64,000 nt of DNA, taken from positions 124,001 through 188,000 of the forward strand of contig NZ_JAJQKI010000008.1 in NCBI RefSeq assembly GCF_023036475.1. Direction: 5' to 3'. The DNA is from Bacillus pinisoli (lineage in GTDB: Bacteria > Bacillota > Bacilli > Bacillales > SA4). The translations under genes and the position numbers were made by a program. The notes under the pieces were generated by a model. The model ran no database searches and had not been told where the DNA came from. It saw nothing but the letters and a program-made list of their open reading frames with translations. Shown piece by piece: positions 26,319 through 33,826 of the stretch; the stretch's first letter is position 1, and each line of letters begins with the position of its first letter.

Positions 26319-26414
26319 TTATTCTGTTCCGAAGGAAAAAGAGTTAGGTTTTATTAACCATTGAATAAGTGCAGCTATAGCTCCTAGTATTATAATAAAT
26401 AAGATCTCCCACAA
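26319..26414 (-). CDS. 31-residue membrane peptide
   Basis: TTG 26414 on the minus strand lies 9 nt after AAAGGAGAG. An ATG 24 nt upstream (26438) has no RBS. The product is one hydrophobic helix, WEILFIIILGAIAALIQWLI, followed by a short polar tail. Tiny single-span peptides of this size include type I toxins on the B. subtilis skin and SP-beta elements. There is no specific similarity and no antisense RNA can be shown from sequence. Confidence 0.45.
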   Translation of the reverse strand: MWEILFIIILGAIAALIQWLIKPNSFSFGTE

Positions 26415-26582
26415 TACTCTAAACTCTCCTTTACTCATCTATATATTATCTATTGCTGGATTAACTTCTATAATACATGTACATTTTCCTTTCCTATCTT
26501 CAGAATATTGAAGTACACATTTATATACTCCTATTTCAATGATTGGTTTTAAAGATGGAAATATATGAAAGGAGAGATACAA

Positions 26583-26972
26583 GTGTGGAGATATATTTTA
26601 ACTTTTTTTACTGTTAGTTTATTTACAATATTAATCACTAACATAGCAAATGCCCATTCGGGCGGTACGAATGCGAGTGGTAGGAATCTAAACCAAGGAG
26701 CCGCACAGCCGAACTTAAATACTGATATTGTTAAACATATTGTAGTACCATTTCCCCCAGAAGATGAGCAGGTACAAATAGTTGATGTGTTAGAACGAAC
26801 TTTACATTTAGAGAGAATGACATACTCAACTATAGACATTGAAATGTTGTATAATCAACTTGAAAAATCTATTCTTTCTAAAGCCTTTAGCGGTAAACTT
26901 GGAACGAACGATCCTAAAGAAGAAAGTGCCAAGGAATTGTTAAAAGAGGTTCTCAAGGACCAAAGAGACTAA
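26583..26972 (+). pseudogene. Signal peptide fused to an HsdS C-terminal fragment
   Basis: GTG 26583 lies behind AAAGGAGAG. The first about 35 residues form a signal peptide (YILTFFTVSLFTILITNIANA) and HSGGTNASG. From about residue 36 the sequence (NLNQGAAQPNLNTDIVKHI, PFPPEDEQVQIVDVLE, ILSKAFSGKLG, and a C-terminal ESAKELLKEV) is the last part of a type I restriction specificity subunit HsdS. There is no target-recognition domain and no HsdR or HsdM. Fusing an export signal to a DNA-recognition fragment makes no obvious functional sense, so it is probably a recombination scar. It is the last gene before attR. Confidence 0.75.
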
Positions 26973-27025
26973 CTACTTTTGTGGCACGGAACTTTTAGTG
27001 TTATTTATGCTAATTTAAAAAGAGG

Positions 27026-27055
27026 ACAGAAAGCTTGGTAAATCAAGCTTTCTGT
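27026..27055 (+). terminator. Terminator near the right end of the element
   Basis: ACAGAAAGCTTG and CAAGCTTTCTGT are perfect arms. It would insulate the element from the yhbH 3' part. Confidence 0.65.
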
Positions 27056-27100
27056 AAATGATGTTAATTGCATTTTCTAGTAAACCTGAACTTTAGGGGA

Positions 27101-27138
27101 GGGTATATCCCGGACAGTTGTATCAATATAACCGCCAC
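27101..27138. other. attR of the yhbH-interrupting element
   Basis: The element-side arm GGGTATATCC (27101-27110) is followed by CGGACAGTTGT and the core ATCAATATAAC, and then by the yhbH codons for Arg-His. The arm is the inverted partner of GGATATACCC at 5610-5619. The likely crossover CA is at 27124-27125. Confidence 0.85.
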
Positions 27139-27273
27139 TCAACCCTAATGTCCGCGTATAAAAACATTCAAGACGAAAAGTTCCGTCACTATATCCTCAA
27201 GCAAAAAGCCGATGTATTCCATGCCATGAAGAGCTTCTTTAAAAAGGAAGAAGAGAATAAGATGTATGCGTAA
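27124..27273 (+). pseudogene. yhbH: yhbH, 3' part, separated by integrated element
   Basis: The frame reads [16 protein letters not shown], then [20 protein letters not shown] and ends KMYA-TAA. This is the conserved C-terminus of YhbH, which is missing from the fragment ending at 5606. It has no RBS or start codon, so it is silent unless the element excises. The Gln codon at the junction would be CAG or CAA depending on the crossover point, and both encode the same residue. The purity of the frame suggests that selection is still acting. Confidence 0.92.
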
Positions 27274-27274
27274 A

Positions 27275-27299
27275 AGACAGGGAGACCTGTCTTTTTTTA
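27275..27299 (+). terminator. Native yhbH terminator
   Basis: AGACAGG-GAGA-CCTGTCT followed by seven T, directly after the yhbH stop. Confidence 0.85.
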
Positions 27300-27393
27300 G
27301 ACTTTAAAGTAGTCGTGTTGTCATGTATTAGTAGTTCTGATATACCTAATAGTAGTTCAAAGTTTTCATATATCAGAAAGTAGGTCTTAAAAG

Positions 27394-27954
27394 ATGAAAA
27401 CTGAAAAAGAAAAGATGTTAGCTGGTGAAATGTACGACCCTACTGATTCAATCTTAGTAAAAGAACGTGAAGAAGCAAGACGAAAGGTTAGAATCTATAA
27501 TCAAACGTTGGAAACAGAAAGGAAAAAAAGGACACAGTTATTAAAGGAATTACTCGGTTCAACTGGAGAGCATGTGTATATGGAACCGAATATACGATTT
27601 GATTATGGTTATAACACGTACGTTGGAGAGAACTTTTTTGCCAACTTTGATTGTACTATTTTAGATGTGTGTGAAGTACGATTTGGGGATAACTGCATGT
27701 TTGCACCTGGTGTCCACATCTACACAGCGACACATCCACTTCACCCATCTGAACGAAATTCAGGCAAAGAATTGGCTAAGCCGATTACGTTTGGTAACAA
27801 TGTATGGATTGGTGGTAGTGCAGTTATCAACCCGGGAGTAACGGTAGGAAATAATGTGGTGATTGCATCTGGCGCGGTCGTTACGAAGGATGTCCCGGAT
27901 AACGTGGTTGTAGGTGGAAACCCAGCAAGAATTATTAAACAAATAGAAATTTAA
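27394..27954 (+). CDS. maa: Maltose O-acetyltransferase family protein
   Basis: A 186-residue left-handed beta-helix acetyltransferase. It starts [16 protein letters not shown], as in Maa/LacA, and carries the hexapeptide repeats and the catalytic His region ([12 protein letters not shown]). The end is [15 protein letters not shown]. It transfers an acetyl group from acetyl-CoA to the 6-hydroxyl of maltose or glucose in the cytoplasm, with detoxification the probable role. The RBS (AGTAGGT) is weak. It is the first chromosomal gene after yhbH and unrelated to it. Confidence 0.88.
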   Translation: MKTEKEKMLAGEMYDPTDSILVKEREEARRKVRIYNQTLETERKKRTQLLKELLGSTGEHVYMEPNIRFDYGYNTYVGENFFANFDCTILDVCEVRFGDNCMFAPGVHIYTATHPLHPSERNSGKELAKPITFGNNVWIGGSAVINPGVTVGNNVVIASGAVVTKDVPDNVVVGGNPARIIKQIEI

Positions 27955-28078
27955 ATCATTTTAACTGGCCTAATAACCCTTTGACTCTGTATAGTCACCT
28001 CTTAAGTTCAAACGTATATCAGCAGTGAGTAACGACTTGTTATATTGTACATACTGTTAAAGAATTGGAGGTGGGGTT

Positions 28079-28324
28079 ATGGATCATAATCAAGATTACG
28101 ATCGTGATGGAGCATTAGATGATGCAATTGATCATGAAGGGATTTCAAAAATCCTGCAAGCAAACCTTGAAAAAGAAAATGAGCTCATGAGAACCTATAT
28201 ACATCTTGCAGAAAGAATTAACGATAATGAAGTGTTAAAGGATCGACTCGAGAACTTTGCTCAAGGTAATGCAAAAAGGACCATGCAGCTTCAAGACGAA
28301 TTAAAAAATATGCAAAAAAGCTAG
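28079..28324 (+). CDS. Small hydrophilic helical protein (81 aa)
   Basis: ATG 28079 lies behind GGAGGTGGGG. The product begins MDHNQDYDRDGALDDAIDHE and continues as a charged helix (ENELMRTYIHLAERIN, then LENFAQGNAKRTMQLQDEL). The pattern resembles a two-helix bundle, perhaps ferritin-like, but no metal ligands are clear. A terminator overlaps its stop codon. It lies upstream of the CstR-operator-linked DUF302 gene but reads as a separate unit. The function is unknown. Confidence 0.65.
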   Translation: MDHNQDYDRDGALDDAIDHEGISKILQANLEKENELMRTYIHLAERINDNEVLKDRLENFAQGNAKRTMQLQDELKNMQKS

Positions 28325-28345
28325 CTTCCTGACGCTAGCTTTTTC
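28316..28345 (+). terminator. Terminator overlapping the stop codon
   Basis: AGCTAGC-TTCCTGAC-GCTAGCT followed by TTTTT. The TAG stop lies within the left arm. Confidence 0.75.
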
Positions 28346-28406
28346 CATTTTGAAATAGTTGTATAAGCATTTGTTGCAATATAGTATTATTTATTTTATA
28401 GTATAC

Positions 28407-28422
28407 ATACCTAAAGGGGTAT
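28407..28422. promoter_or_regulatory. CstR-operator-like site before DUF302
   Basis: ATACCTAAAGGGGTAT, one base off the ATACCC-N3-GGGGTAT pattern seen at 32783, 33715, 33787 and 35051. It lies 43 nt before the DUF302 start, next to a TATAAT box, so that gene probably belongs to the sulfide/persulfide regulon. Confidence 0.55.
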
Positions 28423-28464
28423 AATATGCAGGATTAAAACTATTTATGACTAAGGAGGATTCAT

Positions 28465-28848
28465 ATGTTTGATTACACAGTCGAGACGGACAAAAGTATT
28501 ACAGAAGCAATAGCTAGCCTAGAAGCTAACCTAAAGGAAGAAAAGTTCGGTGTGCTTTGGCAATTTGACATTAAAGACAAGCTTAATGAAAAAGGGTTAG
28601 ATTTTGAAAATGAGTATGTCGTGCTAGAAGTATGTAATCCACATGAAGCACAACGTGTGTTAAATGAAAATCTATTAGTAGGCTATTTCTTACCATGTAA
28701 AATGGTCGTATATAATGATAACGGAACGACGAAAATCGGTATGCCAAGACCTACTGCACTAATCAATTTAGTGAATAATGATGAAATTATTAAGCTAGCG
28801 AAAGACATTGAAGACCGATTAGTGAATGTAATCAATGAAAGTAAATAA
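28465..28848 (+). CDS. DUF302 protein
   Basis: ATG 28465 lies behind AAGGAGG. The 127-residue product has the DUF302 features: an N-terminal YTVETDKSITEAIASLEANL, a central FGVLWQFDIKDKLNEKG and the conserved YVVLEVCNPHEAQRVL with its Cys, then the GYFLPCKMVVY strand. DUF302 proteins are small, dimeric and often found with sulfur-oxidation and rhodanese genes. The upstream CstR-like operator and the neighbouring sulfur clusters agree. The biochemical role is not established. Confidence 0.85.
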   Translation: MFDYTVETDKSITEAIASLEANLKEEKFGVLWQFDIKDKLNEKGLDFENEYVVLEVCNPHEAQRVLNENLLVGYFLPCKMVVYNDNGTTKIGMPRPTALINLVNNDEIIKLAKDIEDRLVNVINESK

Positions 28849-28865
28849 TCTACACATTGTAGAAG

Positions 28866-28900
28866 AGACTTCGAACTAAGAATCGAAGTCTTTTTTTTTT
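28866..28900 (+). terminator. Terminator of the DUF302 gene
   Basis: GACTTCGA and TCGAAGTC arms followed by ten T. The next 300 bases to 29197 hold no ORF, operator or hairpin that I can name, only an RBS before the next gene. Confidence 0.85.
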
Positions 28901-29197
28901 CGTCTGAAAACTAAGTAAACAAATGATTTTGGTTGGTTTTATATTTAAACAATCCATCCACAATTTGGCCAAGCCGTACCACCATAATTATATTGAAAAC
29001 GATTAAACTAACTGAGACTTGTAATTTTTAAATTCAAAAACAGTGTAAACATAATTACAAAGTCAAAAATCAAAGCAATCATCTTGTAGAAAAGTTGCAA
29101 AGAGAAAGCTGGGTACCGAAAGGACAAATGCAATGTGATAGGTCTTGGAAGGATTCAGTAGAGCAATAAATGGTCATTTCTTAGGAGGGAAGAGATT

Positions 29198-29770
29198 ATG
29201 GAAGTTACAGTGAACAGGGTGCTTGATGCAAAAGGTCTAGCATGCCCAATGCCTATTGTGAAAACTAAGAAAGAAATGACTTCATTAGAGCCAGGGCAAG
29301 TGATGGAAATTCAAGCAACGGATAAAGGGTCAACGGCTGATTTAAAAGCGTGGGCTACTAGCACAGGACACCAATATCTAGGAACTCTTGAAGAAGGAGA
29401 TACGTTAAAGCACTATCTCCGTAAAGCTAGTGCTGAAGAAGAAAAAAGTGAAGTAAAGCATCCCCATGTTGCTAATTTAGAGACTTTGCTCGAACAAATA
29501 AACGGTAATGAAAAAATCACGGTTTTAGACGTAAGAGAGCCTGCTGAGTATGCATTTGGTCATATTCCAGGGTCTATTAATATTCCACTAGGAGAACTAG
29601 AAGAGCGCTTTGATGAAATAAAAAACGAAGACAATCTACATGTGATTTGTAGAACGGGTAATAGAAGTGATTTTGCTGCACAAAAATTAACCGAAAAAGG
29701 GCTACAAAACGTGAAAAATGTAGTACCAGGGATGACGGAATGGACAGGCCCTGTAGACAAAAGCCATTAA
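29198..29770 (+). CDS. TusA-rhodanese fusion sulfurtransferase (set A)
   Basis: A 190-residue two-domain protein. Residues 1-75 are TusA-like with the sulfur-carrying Cys in AKGLACPMPIVKTKK. Residues 90-190 are a rhodanese with DVREPAEYAFGHIPGS and the active loop CRTGNRS. Persulfide would be formed on the rhodanese Cys and relayed to the TusA Cys, comparable to CstA-type proteins in the S. aureus cst operon. It begins gene set A, with the DsrE gene 15 nt downstream. A close paralog is at 35081-35656. Confidence 0.9.
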   Translation: MEVTVNRVLDAKGLACPMPIVKTKKEMTSLEPGQVMEIQATDKGSTADLKAWATSTGHQYLGTLEEGDTLKHYLRKASAEEEKSEVKHPHVANLETLLEQINGNEKITVLDVREPAEYAFGHIPGSINIPLGELEERFDEIKNEDNLHVICRTGNRSDFAAQKLTEKGLQNVKNVVPGMTEWTGPVDKSH

Positions 29771-29785
29771 TAGGAGGAAACCAAC

Positions 29786-30175
29786 ATGAAAGTTGCAATT
29801 ATAGCTGCCAATGGTGGGATGTTTGATGCATACAAGGTATTTAATATTGCGACAGCTGCAGCAGCGACCGATGCAGAAGTGCAAATCTTTTTTACTTTTG
29901 AAGGCTTAAGCCTGATACACAAAGAAGGGCATAAAAATTTACCACTGCCTTCTGGAAAAGAACATTTTCAAGAAGGATTTAAAAAAGCGAATGTCCCTCC
30001 AGTAGATGAGCTTGTCTCGATGGCTACTGAAATGGGTGTGAAGATGATTGCTTGTCAAATGACCATGGATGTCATGAGTTTAGAAAAGGAACATTTCGTT
30101 GAGGGTATCGACGTTGGTGGAGCCGTAACGTTTCTAACTTATGCTAAGGATGCGGACGTCACACTTACATTCTAA
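29786..30175 (+). CDS. DsrE-family sulfur carrier (set A)
   Basis: A 129-residue DsrE/DsrF-like protein with a Rossmann-like start (VAIIAANGGMFDAYKVFNIA). The conserved Cys is in MIACQMTMDVMS and the DVGGAVTFLTYAKDADVTL end is typical of the family. DsrE proteins carry persulfide between sulfurtransferases, here probably exchanging with TusA and the fused TusA-rhodanese. It is tightly spaced after the fusion gene and before a glutaredoxin, so an operon is likely. A larger DsrE relative is at 33827. Confidence 0.88.
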   Translation: MKVAIIAANGGMFDAYKVFNIATAAAATDAEVQIFFTFEGLSLIHKEGHKNLPLPSGKEHFQEGFKKANVPPVDELVSMATEMGVKMIACQMTMDVMSLEKEHFVEGIDVGGAVTFLTYAKDADVTLTF

Positions 30176-30192
30176 AGGAGGTAAGTAATTTC

Positions 30193-30429
30193 ATGTCGCG
30201 TGCAGTAACAGTATACACAACCAATACATGTCCCTATTGTGTCATGGTAAAAAACTTCCTTCATGACCAGGGGATAAGTTTTGAAGAAGTTAATGTTCAA
30301 GAGAACCCAGAAGCAGGAGAACAGCTGGTGAAAAAAACGGGGCAAATGGGGGTCCCTCAAATTGAGATAGGCGGGCAATGGGTGTTAGGGTATGATCCTG
30401 AAACCATCATGGAACTTTTAGAAAAATAG
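30193..30429 (+). CDS. Glutaredoxin-family protein
   Basis: A 78-residue glutaredoxin with the dithiol active site CPYC ([12 protein letters not shown]), the [11 protein letters not shown] cis-Pro segment and a [11 protein letters not shown] end. In this operon it may reduce persulfide or mixed disulfides on the sulfur carriers, using bacillithiol or thioredoxin in place of glutathione, which is inferred from the taxon. The RBS is GGAGG at 30178. Set B lacks a counterpart. Confidence 0.9.
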   Translation: MSRAVTVYTTNTCPYCVMVKNFLHDQGISFEEVNVQENPEAGEQLVKKTGQMGVPQIEIGGQWVLGYDPETIMELLEK

Positions 30430-30443
30430 AAGGAGATGGAAAA

Positions 30444-31580
30444 ATGGCTACTGCAACAGCACTCAAAACAATATCTGTTAAGGAATTAGCAAAAAAAGTC
30501 GTTAATCATGAAGATTTATTTATATTAGATACACGTAACACCGGTGACTTTGATGATTGGAAAATAGAAGGACGAAATATCGAGGTCATTAACAGCCCCT
30601 ATATTGAATTGTTAGAAGGTGTAGACTCTATCCTTGATAAGTTACCGAAGAGCAAAGAAATCTATGTCGTTTGTGCCAAAGGTGGCGCTTCTGAATTTGT
30701 TGGAGAGCAAATTATGGAAGAGGGATTCACAGATGTTTATTCGGTAGAAGGTGGAATGAAAGCATGGAGTGAGCATCTTGAGCCGATTAAGATTGGTGAC
30801 CTGAAAACGGGTGGGTCCATCTATCAATTTGTTCGAATCGGTAAAGGATGCCTTTCCTATTTAATTGAATCTGATGGTAAAGGTGCCATTATTGACACCA
30901 ATCGGATGTTAACTCCTTACGAACAGATGATAAAGGAGCATCAGATTACATTAACTCATGTATTAGATACCCATTTACATGCAGACCATATTTCAGGAGG
31001 TCGAGCAATAGCTGAAAAGCTTGGTGCAACCTACTACCTACCACCAAAGGATGCAACGGAAGTAAACTTTGACTATTCACAAATCAATGACGGGGATGAA
31101 TATATCGTCGGTAAAACAACTATCAAAGCTGTTTACTCTCCAGGACATACAATTGGAAGTACATCGTTTGTTATTGATGATCAATATTTATTAACAGGTG
31201 ATATTTTATTTATTGATTCAATCGGTCGTCCAGACCTAGCGGGTAAGGCAGAAGATTGGGTAGGGGATTTAAGAACCACCCTTTATCAAAGATATAAAGA
31301 ACTTGCAGATGATCTACTCGTTTTACCAGCCCATTACATGGGAATCAACGAGATGAATGATGATGGAAGCATCTCAGCAAAACTAGGGGAGCTCTACCAA
31401 CAAAACCACGGTCTCAATATTACGGATGAGAGTGAATTTAGAAGAACAGTCACGGAAAATTTACCACCTCAGCCTAACTCATATCAGGAAATTCGGGAGA
31501 CCAATATGGGGCAAATATCTCCGGAAGAAGAGAAGCAAAGAGAAATGGAAATTGGTCCAAATCGCTGTGCAGTCAGATAG
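30444..31580 (+). CDS. Rhodanese-MBL persulfide dioxygenase-like protein (set A)
   Basis: A 378-residue fusion. The N-terminal rhodanese domain has Cys77 in VVCAKGGAS, a loop without the usual Arg. The C-terminal metallo-beta-lactamase domain has the metal motif THLHADH at about 176-182, later [21 protein letters not shown] and LPAHY. MBL proteins of the ETHE1/CstB type are non-haem iron persulfide dioxygenases that make sulfite from persulfide. CstB joins the same two activities but in the opposite domain order. It is therefore probably the oxidising enzyme of set A. It shares the ends (NLPPQPN and GPNRCAVR) with the set B paralog at 35696. Confidence 0.85.
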   Translation: MATATALKTISVKELAKKVVNHEDLFILDTRNTGDFDDWKIEGRNIEVINSPYIELLEGVDSILDKLPKSKEIYVVCAKGGASEFVGEQIMEEGFTDVYSVEGGMKAWSEHLEPIKIGDLKTGGSIYQFVRIGKGCLSYLIESDGKGAIIDTNRMLTPYEQMIKEHQITLTHVLDTHLHADHISGGRAIAEKLGATYYLPPKDATEVNFDYSQINDGDEYIVGKTTIKAVYSPGHTIGSTSFVIDDQYLLTGDILFIDSIGRPDLAGKAEDWVGDLRTTLYQRYKELADDLLVLPAHYMGINEMNDDGSISAKLGELYQQNHGLNITDESEFRRTVTENLPPQPNSYQEIRETNMGQISPEEEKQREMEIGPNRCAVR

Positions 31581-31593
31581 GAGGGAAAACTAC

Positions 31594-31821
31594 ATGGAAG
31601 CAACCAAAGTATTAGATGCAAAAGGATTAGCATGCCCGATGCCTATAGTTAAAACGAAAAAAGAAATGGATGCTTTAGGTTCAGGTGAGATTTTAGAAAT
31701 TCATGCAACAGATAAAGGGGCAAAAAATGATTTAACGGCATGGGCCCAGTCGGGTGGACATGAATTGATTAAAGATGAAGAAGCAGATGGAGTGTTAAAG
31801 TTTTGGATTAAAAAAGGCTAA
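31594..31821 (+). CDS. TusA-family sulfurtransferase (set A)
   Basis: A 75-residue TusA-like protein from ATG 31594 behind GGAGGG. The Cys motif GLACPMPIVKTKK and the ATDKGAKNDLTAWA segment are present. It relays persulfide sulfur, presumably from the rhodanese-MBL or DsrE proteins. It starts 13 nt after the MBL gene. The paralog at 37127 is nearly identical in the motif region. Confidence 0.9.
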   Translation: MEATKVLDAKGLACPMPIVKTKKEMDALGSGEILEIHATDKGAKNDLTAWAQSGGHELIKDEEADGVLKFWIKKG

Positions 31822-31830
31822 ACATATCCA

Positions 31831-31866
31831 GGGAGGGTAACATCATCTTGTTACCTTCCCCTTTTA
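31831..31866 (+). terminator. Hairpin between tusA and tauE (set A)
   Basis: GGGAGGGTAAC and GTTACCTTCCC with CTTTT following. It may lower expression of the permease gene relative to the upstream genes. Confidence 0.6.
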
Positions 31867-31881
31867 TCGGAGGTTATGGAA

Positions 31882-32661
31882 TTGGCATTTGAATTTATAG
31901 TTGTTATCTTTTTAATTGGATTTATTGGTTCGTTTATTTCAGGGATGGTGGGGATCGGTGGTTCCATCATCAAATATCCGATGTTATTGTATATCCCACC
32001 TTTATTTGGAGTAGCTGCATTTAGTGCTCATGAGGTTTCTGGCATAAGTGCTGTCCAAGTGTTTTTTGCCACGATCGGTGGAGTATGGGCTTATCGAAAA
32101 GGAGGGTACCTTAATAAAACATTAATTGTTTATATGGGAGGAGCCATTCTAATTGGTAGTTTTATCGGAGGATACGGATCTAGGGTAATGACAGAAGGTG
32201 GAATCAATTTAGTCTATGGAATTTTAGCTTTAATTGCAGTTGTGATGATGCTGTTACCAAAAAAGGGCATTGATGATATACCTTTAGATCAAGTTAGATT
32301 TAGTAAATGGCTTGCTGCAACCCTTGCTTTGGTAGTAGGAATTGGCGCTGGTATTGTTGGAGCGGCAGGTGCTTTCATATTGGTTCCAATTATGTTAGTT
32401 GTACTAAAAATACCAACAAGGATGACCATTGCCTCTTCGTTAGCCATTACATTTATTTCTTCAATTGGCGCTACCATAGGGAAAATTACAACAGGTCAGG
32501 TAGAGTTTTTTCCAGCATTAATTATGGTCATTGCTAGTTTAATTGCTTCCCCACTTGGAGTTATGGTTGGGAAAAAGATCAACACGAAGATTCTGCAGTG
32601 GGTGTTGGCTGCATTAATTCTTGCTACGTCCATTAAGATATGGATGGATATTCTATTTTAG
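31882..32661 (+). CDS. TauE/SafE-family anion permease (set A)
   Basis: About 259 residues with eight hydrophobic segments and the SafE-type repeats [12 protein letters not shown] and [21 protein letters not shown] 31882 is preferred. It lies 8 nt from GGAGG and aligns with the start of the paralog at 37607, whereas ATG 31876 is too close to the RBS. TauE in the S. aureus cst operon exports sulfite or thiosulfate-type anions, so this permease probably removes sulfite made by the MBL enzyme. Confidence 0.88.
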   Translation: MAFEFIVVIFLIGFIGSFISGMVGIGGSIIKYPMLLYIPPLFGVAAFSAHEVSGISAVQVFFATIGGVWAYRKGGYLNKTLIVYMGGAILIGSFIGGYGSRVMTEGGINLVYGILALIAVVMMLLPKKGIDDIPLDQVRFSKWLAATLALVVGIGAGIVGAAGAFILVPIMLVVLKIPTRMTIASSLAITFISSIGATIGKITTGQVEFFPALIMVIASLIASPLGVMVGKKINTKILQWVLAALILATSIKIWMDILF

Positions 32662-32699
32662 ATGAGTAGTATAGCGAAAACGAATAGCAGTCAAAAGTG

Positions 32700-32748
32700 A
32701 ACGTGTTAGAGGTAAATCGTAAAAAGATTTAATCTAACACGTTTTATT
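32700..32748 (+). terminator. Terminator of set A
   Basis: AACGTGTTAGA and TCTAACACGTT arms with an internal pairing, followed by TTATT. It closes the set A operon. Confidence 0.7.
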
Positions 32749-32774
32749 ACATTAATTTCCATGTTGAGAATCAC

Positions 32775-32803
32775 TTGACATTATACCCAATGGGGTATAT
32801 TAT
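32775..32803 (+). promoter_or_regulatory. Promoter with CstR-type operator, cstR operon
   Basis: TTGACA (32775) and TATTAT (32798) with 17-nt spacing enclose ATACCC-AAT-GGGGTAT at 32783-32798. The operator occupies the spacer and part of the -10, fitting autorepression of the inactive rhodanese-cstR unit. Confidence 0.7.
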
Positions 32804-32840
32804 TAGCTATGTAATCAGTTAGCAGCAATGAGGTGGCAAC

Positions 32841-33239
32841 ATGAAACTTCTTATATATAGTATTTTAATTGTAACGTTGTTAGTTCTTATTCTTAGGAAG
32901 AATTATTTTCAAAAATGGAATGTTCCTATAATAGAAGAAGCGCAATTTAAAGGACCAATGGTTTTATTAGATGTAAGAGACTATAATGATTCCTATCATA
33001 GTCCCGTTAAAGGAGCCGTTAATATTCCAATTGCTTATCTGAGAAGATATTATGAAGAAATTCCAAAACATAATATACTCTTGATTGTTTCGAATCATAT
33101 TGAAAAGAAGGCAGGAATTCGTTGTCTCCGAAGAAAGGGATTTGAAGTAATAGGATATAAAGTCATACAACCGAATACCGATATAAATTATTTGATTTTT
33201 AGTAAGGAGGACGAGATATGGAATACAATGACCAAATGA
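32841..33239 (+). CDS. Membrane-anchored rhodanese-like protein without catalytic Cys
   Basis: A 132-residue protein with an N-terminal membrane helix (LLIYSILIVTLLVLILR) and a rhodanese fold (MVLLDVRDYNDSYHSPVKG, then VNIPIAYL). Where active members have a Cys loop such as VCRSGxRS, this one reads LIVSNHIEKKAG, so the catalytic Cys is missing. The only Cys is later (GIRCLRRKGF). It overlaps cstR by 22 bases, so the two are translationally coupled. A sensory or scaffolding role is possible but not shown. It sits directly behind a CstR-operator promoter. Confidence 0.8.
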   Translation: MKLLIYSILIVTLLVLILRKNYFQKWNVPIIEEAQFKGPMVLLDVRDYNDSYHSPVKGAVNIPIAYLRRYYEEIPKHNILLIVSNHIEKKAGIRCLRRKGFEVIGYKVIQPNTDINYLIFSKEDEIWNTMTK

Positions 33240-33478
33240 AGAATAGAGTGAAAAGAATGGAAGGCCAACTTCGTGGAATTCTTAAAATGATGGAAGAAGG
33301 CAAAGACTGTAAGGAAGTCATTACCCAATTATCAGCCGTTGGCTCTGCAGTTGATCGAACAGTTGGCGTAATTGTAAGCTCCAACTTAGTAGAGTGTGTA
33401 ATAGATGCCGAGCAAAAAGGGCAAAGTGCAGATGATTTAATTAAGGAAGCTGTTAACTTGCTAGTTAAAAGTAGATAA
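33218..33478 (+). CDS. cstR: CstR-type persulfide-sensing repressor
   Basis: An 86-residue CsoR/CstR-family all-helical repressor. Cys31 (GKDCKE) and Cys60 (LVEC) are at the CstR positions. The His ligand that CsoR uses for copper is replaced (SSNLVEC), so it should sense persulfide or polysulfide by Cys-Cys crosslinking and not bind Cu(I). ATG 33218 lies behind AAGGAGG inside the preceding rhodanese-like gene. Its probable targets are the ATACCC-N3-GGGTAT sites at 28407, 32783, 33715, 33787 and 35051. A MITE-like repeat follows 5 nt after the stop. Confidence 0.9.
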   Translation: MEYNDQMKNRVKRMEGQLRGILKMMEEGKDCKEVITQLSAVGSAVDRTVGVIVSSNLVECVIDAEQKGQSADDLIKEAVNLLVKSR

Positions 33479-33482
33479 ATAA

Positions 33483-33673
33483 GGCTCTTTTCGTATAGAT
33501 TGTTACTTCGTAAAAATCCCAAAAACCGGATTTTTACTTACTGGTTTAATGTCACCTGCTTTACATCCAGACAGTTGCTCTTTTCTAAACGATAAATACT
33601 ACATTTATCGTTAAAAGTAAGCTTAATTTCAGATGAACTAGGTTAAAAAGCAACAAAGTTTTAGAAAAGAGCC
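33483..33673. repeat. MITE-like repeat, copy 1
   Basis: A 191-bp non-coding element with terminal inverted repeats GGCTCTTTTC and GAAAAGAGCC that extend imperfectly over about 28 nt. Inside it are a GTAAAAATCC...GGATTTTTAC hairpin and an AACGATAAAT/ATTTATCGTT pair. Related copies are at 37394, 39327, 58576, 61948 and 63050, and a chimera is at 36900. Confidence 0.8.
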
Positions 33674-33687
33674 ATAAATAAAAAGGG

Positions 33688-33801
33688 TTGACACCTTTTT
33701 TTAGATGTTGTAATATACCCTTAGGGGTAAGGGTAACACCCTTTAGAAAACATGAAGAAAAGATATATATTTTTTTGCAAAACAATATACCCTTAGGGGT
33801 A
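33688..33801 (+). promoter_or_regulatory. Promoter with two CstR-type operators, set B
   Basis: TTGACA (33688), 17 nt, TAATAT (33711). The first operator ATACCCTTAGGGGTA (33715-33729) covers the -10 and start region. A second, identical in its core, lies at 33787-33801 just before the DsrE RBS. Two sites suggest cooperative repression of set B. Confidence 0.75.
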
Positions 33802-33826
33802 ATTAAAATAAATGGAGGAATTAAAC

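Larger units (their letters stand above)
5597..27125. mobile_element. 21.5 kb skin-like element inserted in yhbH
   Basis: The element lies between the two halves of yhbH and is bounded by a common core, ATCA(G/A)TATAAC. Joining its ends gives an attP with arms GGGTATATCC and GGATATACCC around AGTTGTAT-CA-(A/G)TATAACT, centred on CA. That layout is typical for a large serine recombinase. It carries a SprA-like recombinase near attL, two more serine recombinases, regulators, cargo and a group II intron, but no phage structural or conjugation genes. Known parallels are skin in sigK and SP-beta in spsM of B. subtilis, which leave in the mother cell. Excision here would restore yhbH. Confidence 0.9.

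Noticed and set aside
5597..27125. Complete prophage or ICE
   Set aside because: No capsid, tail, terminase, relaxase or conjugation genes were found. Only recombinases, regulators and cargo are visible.
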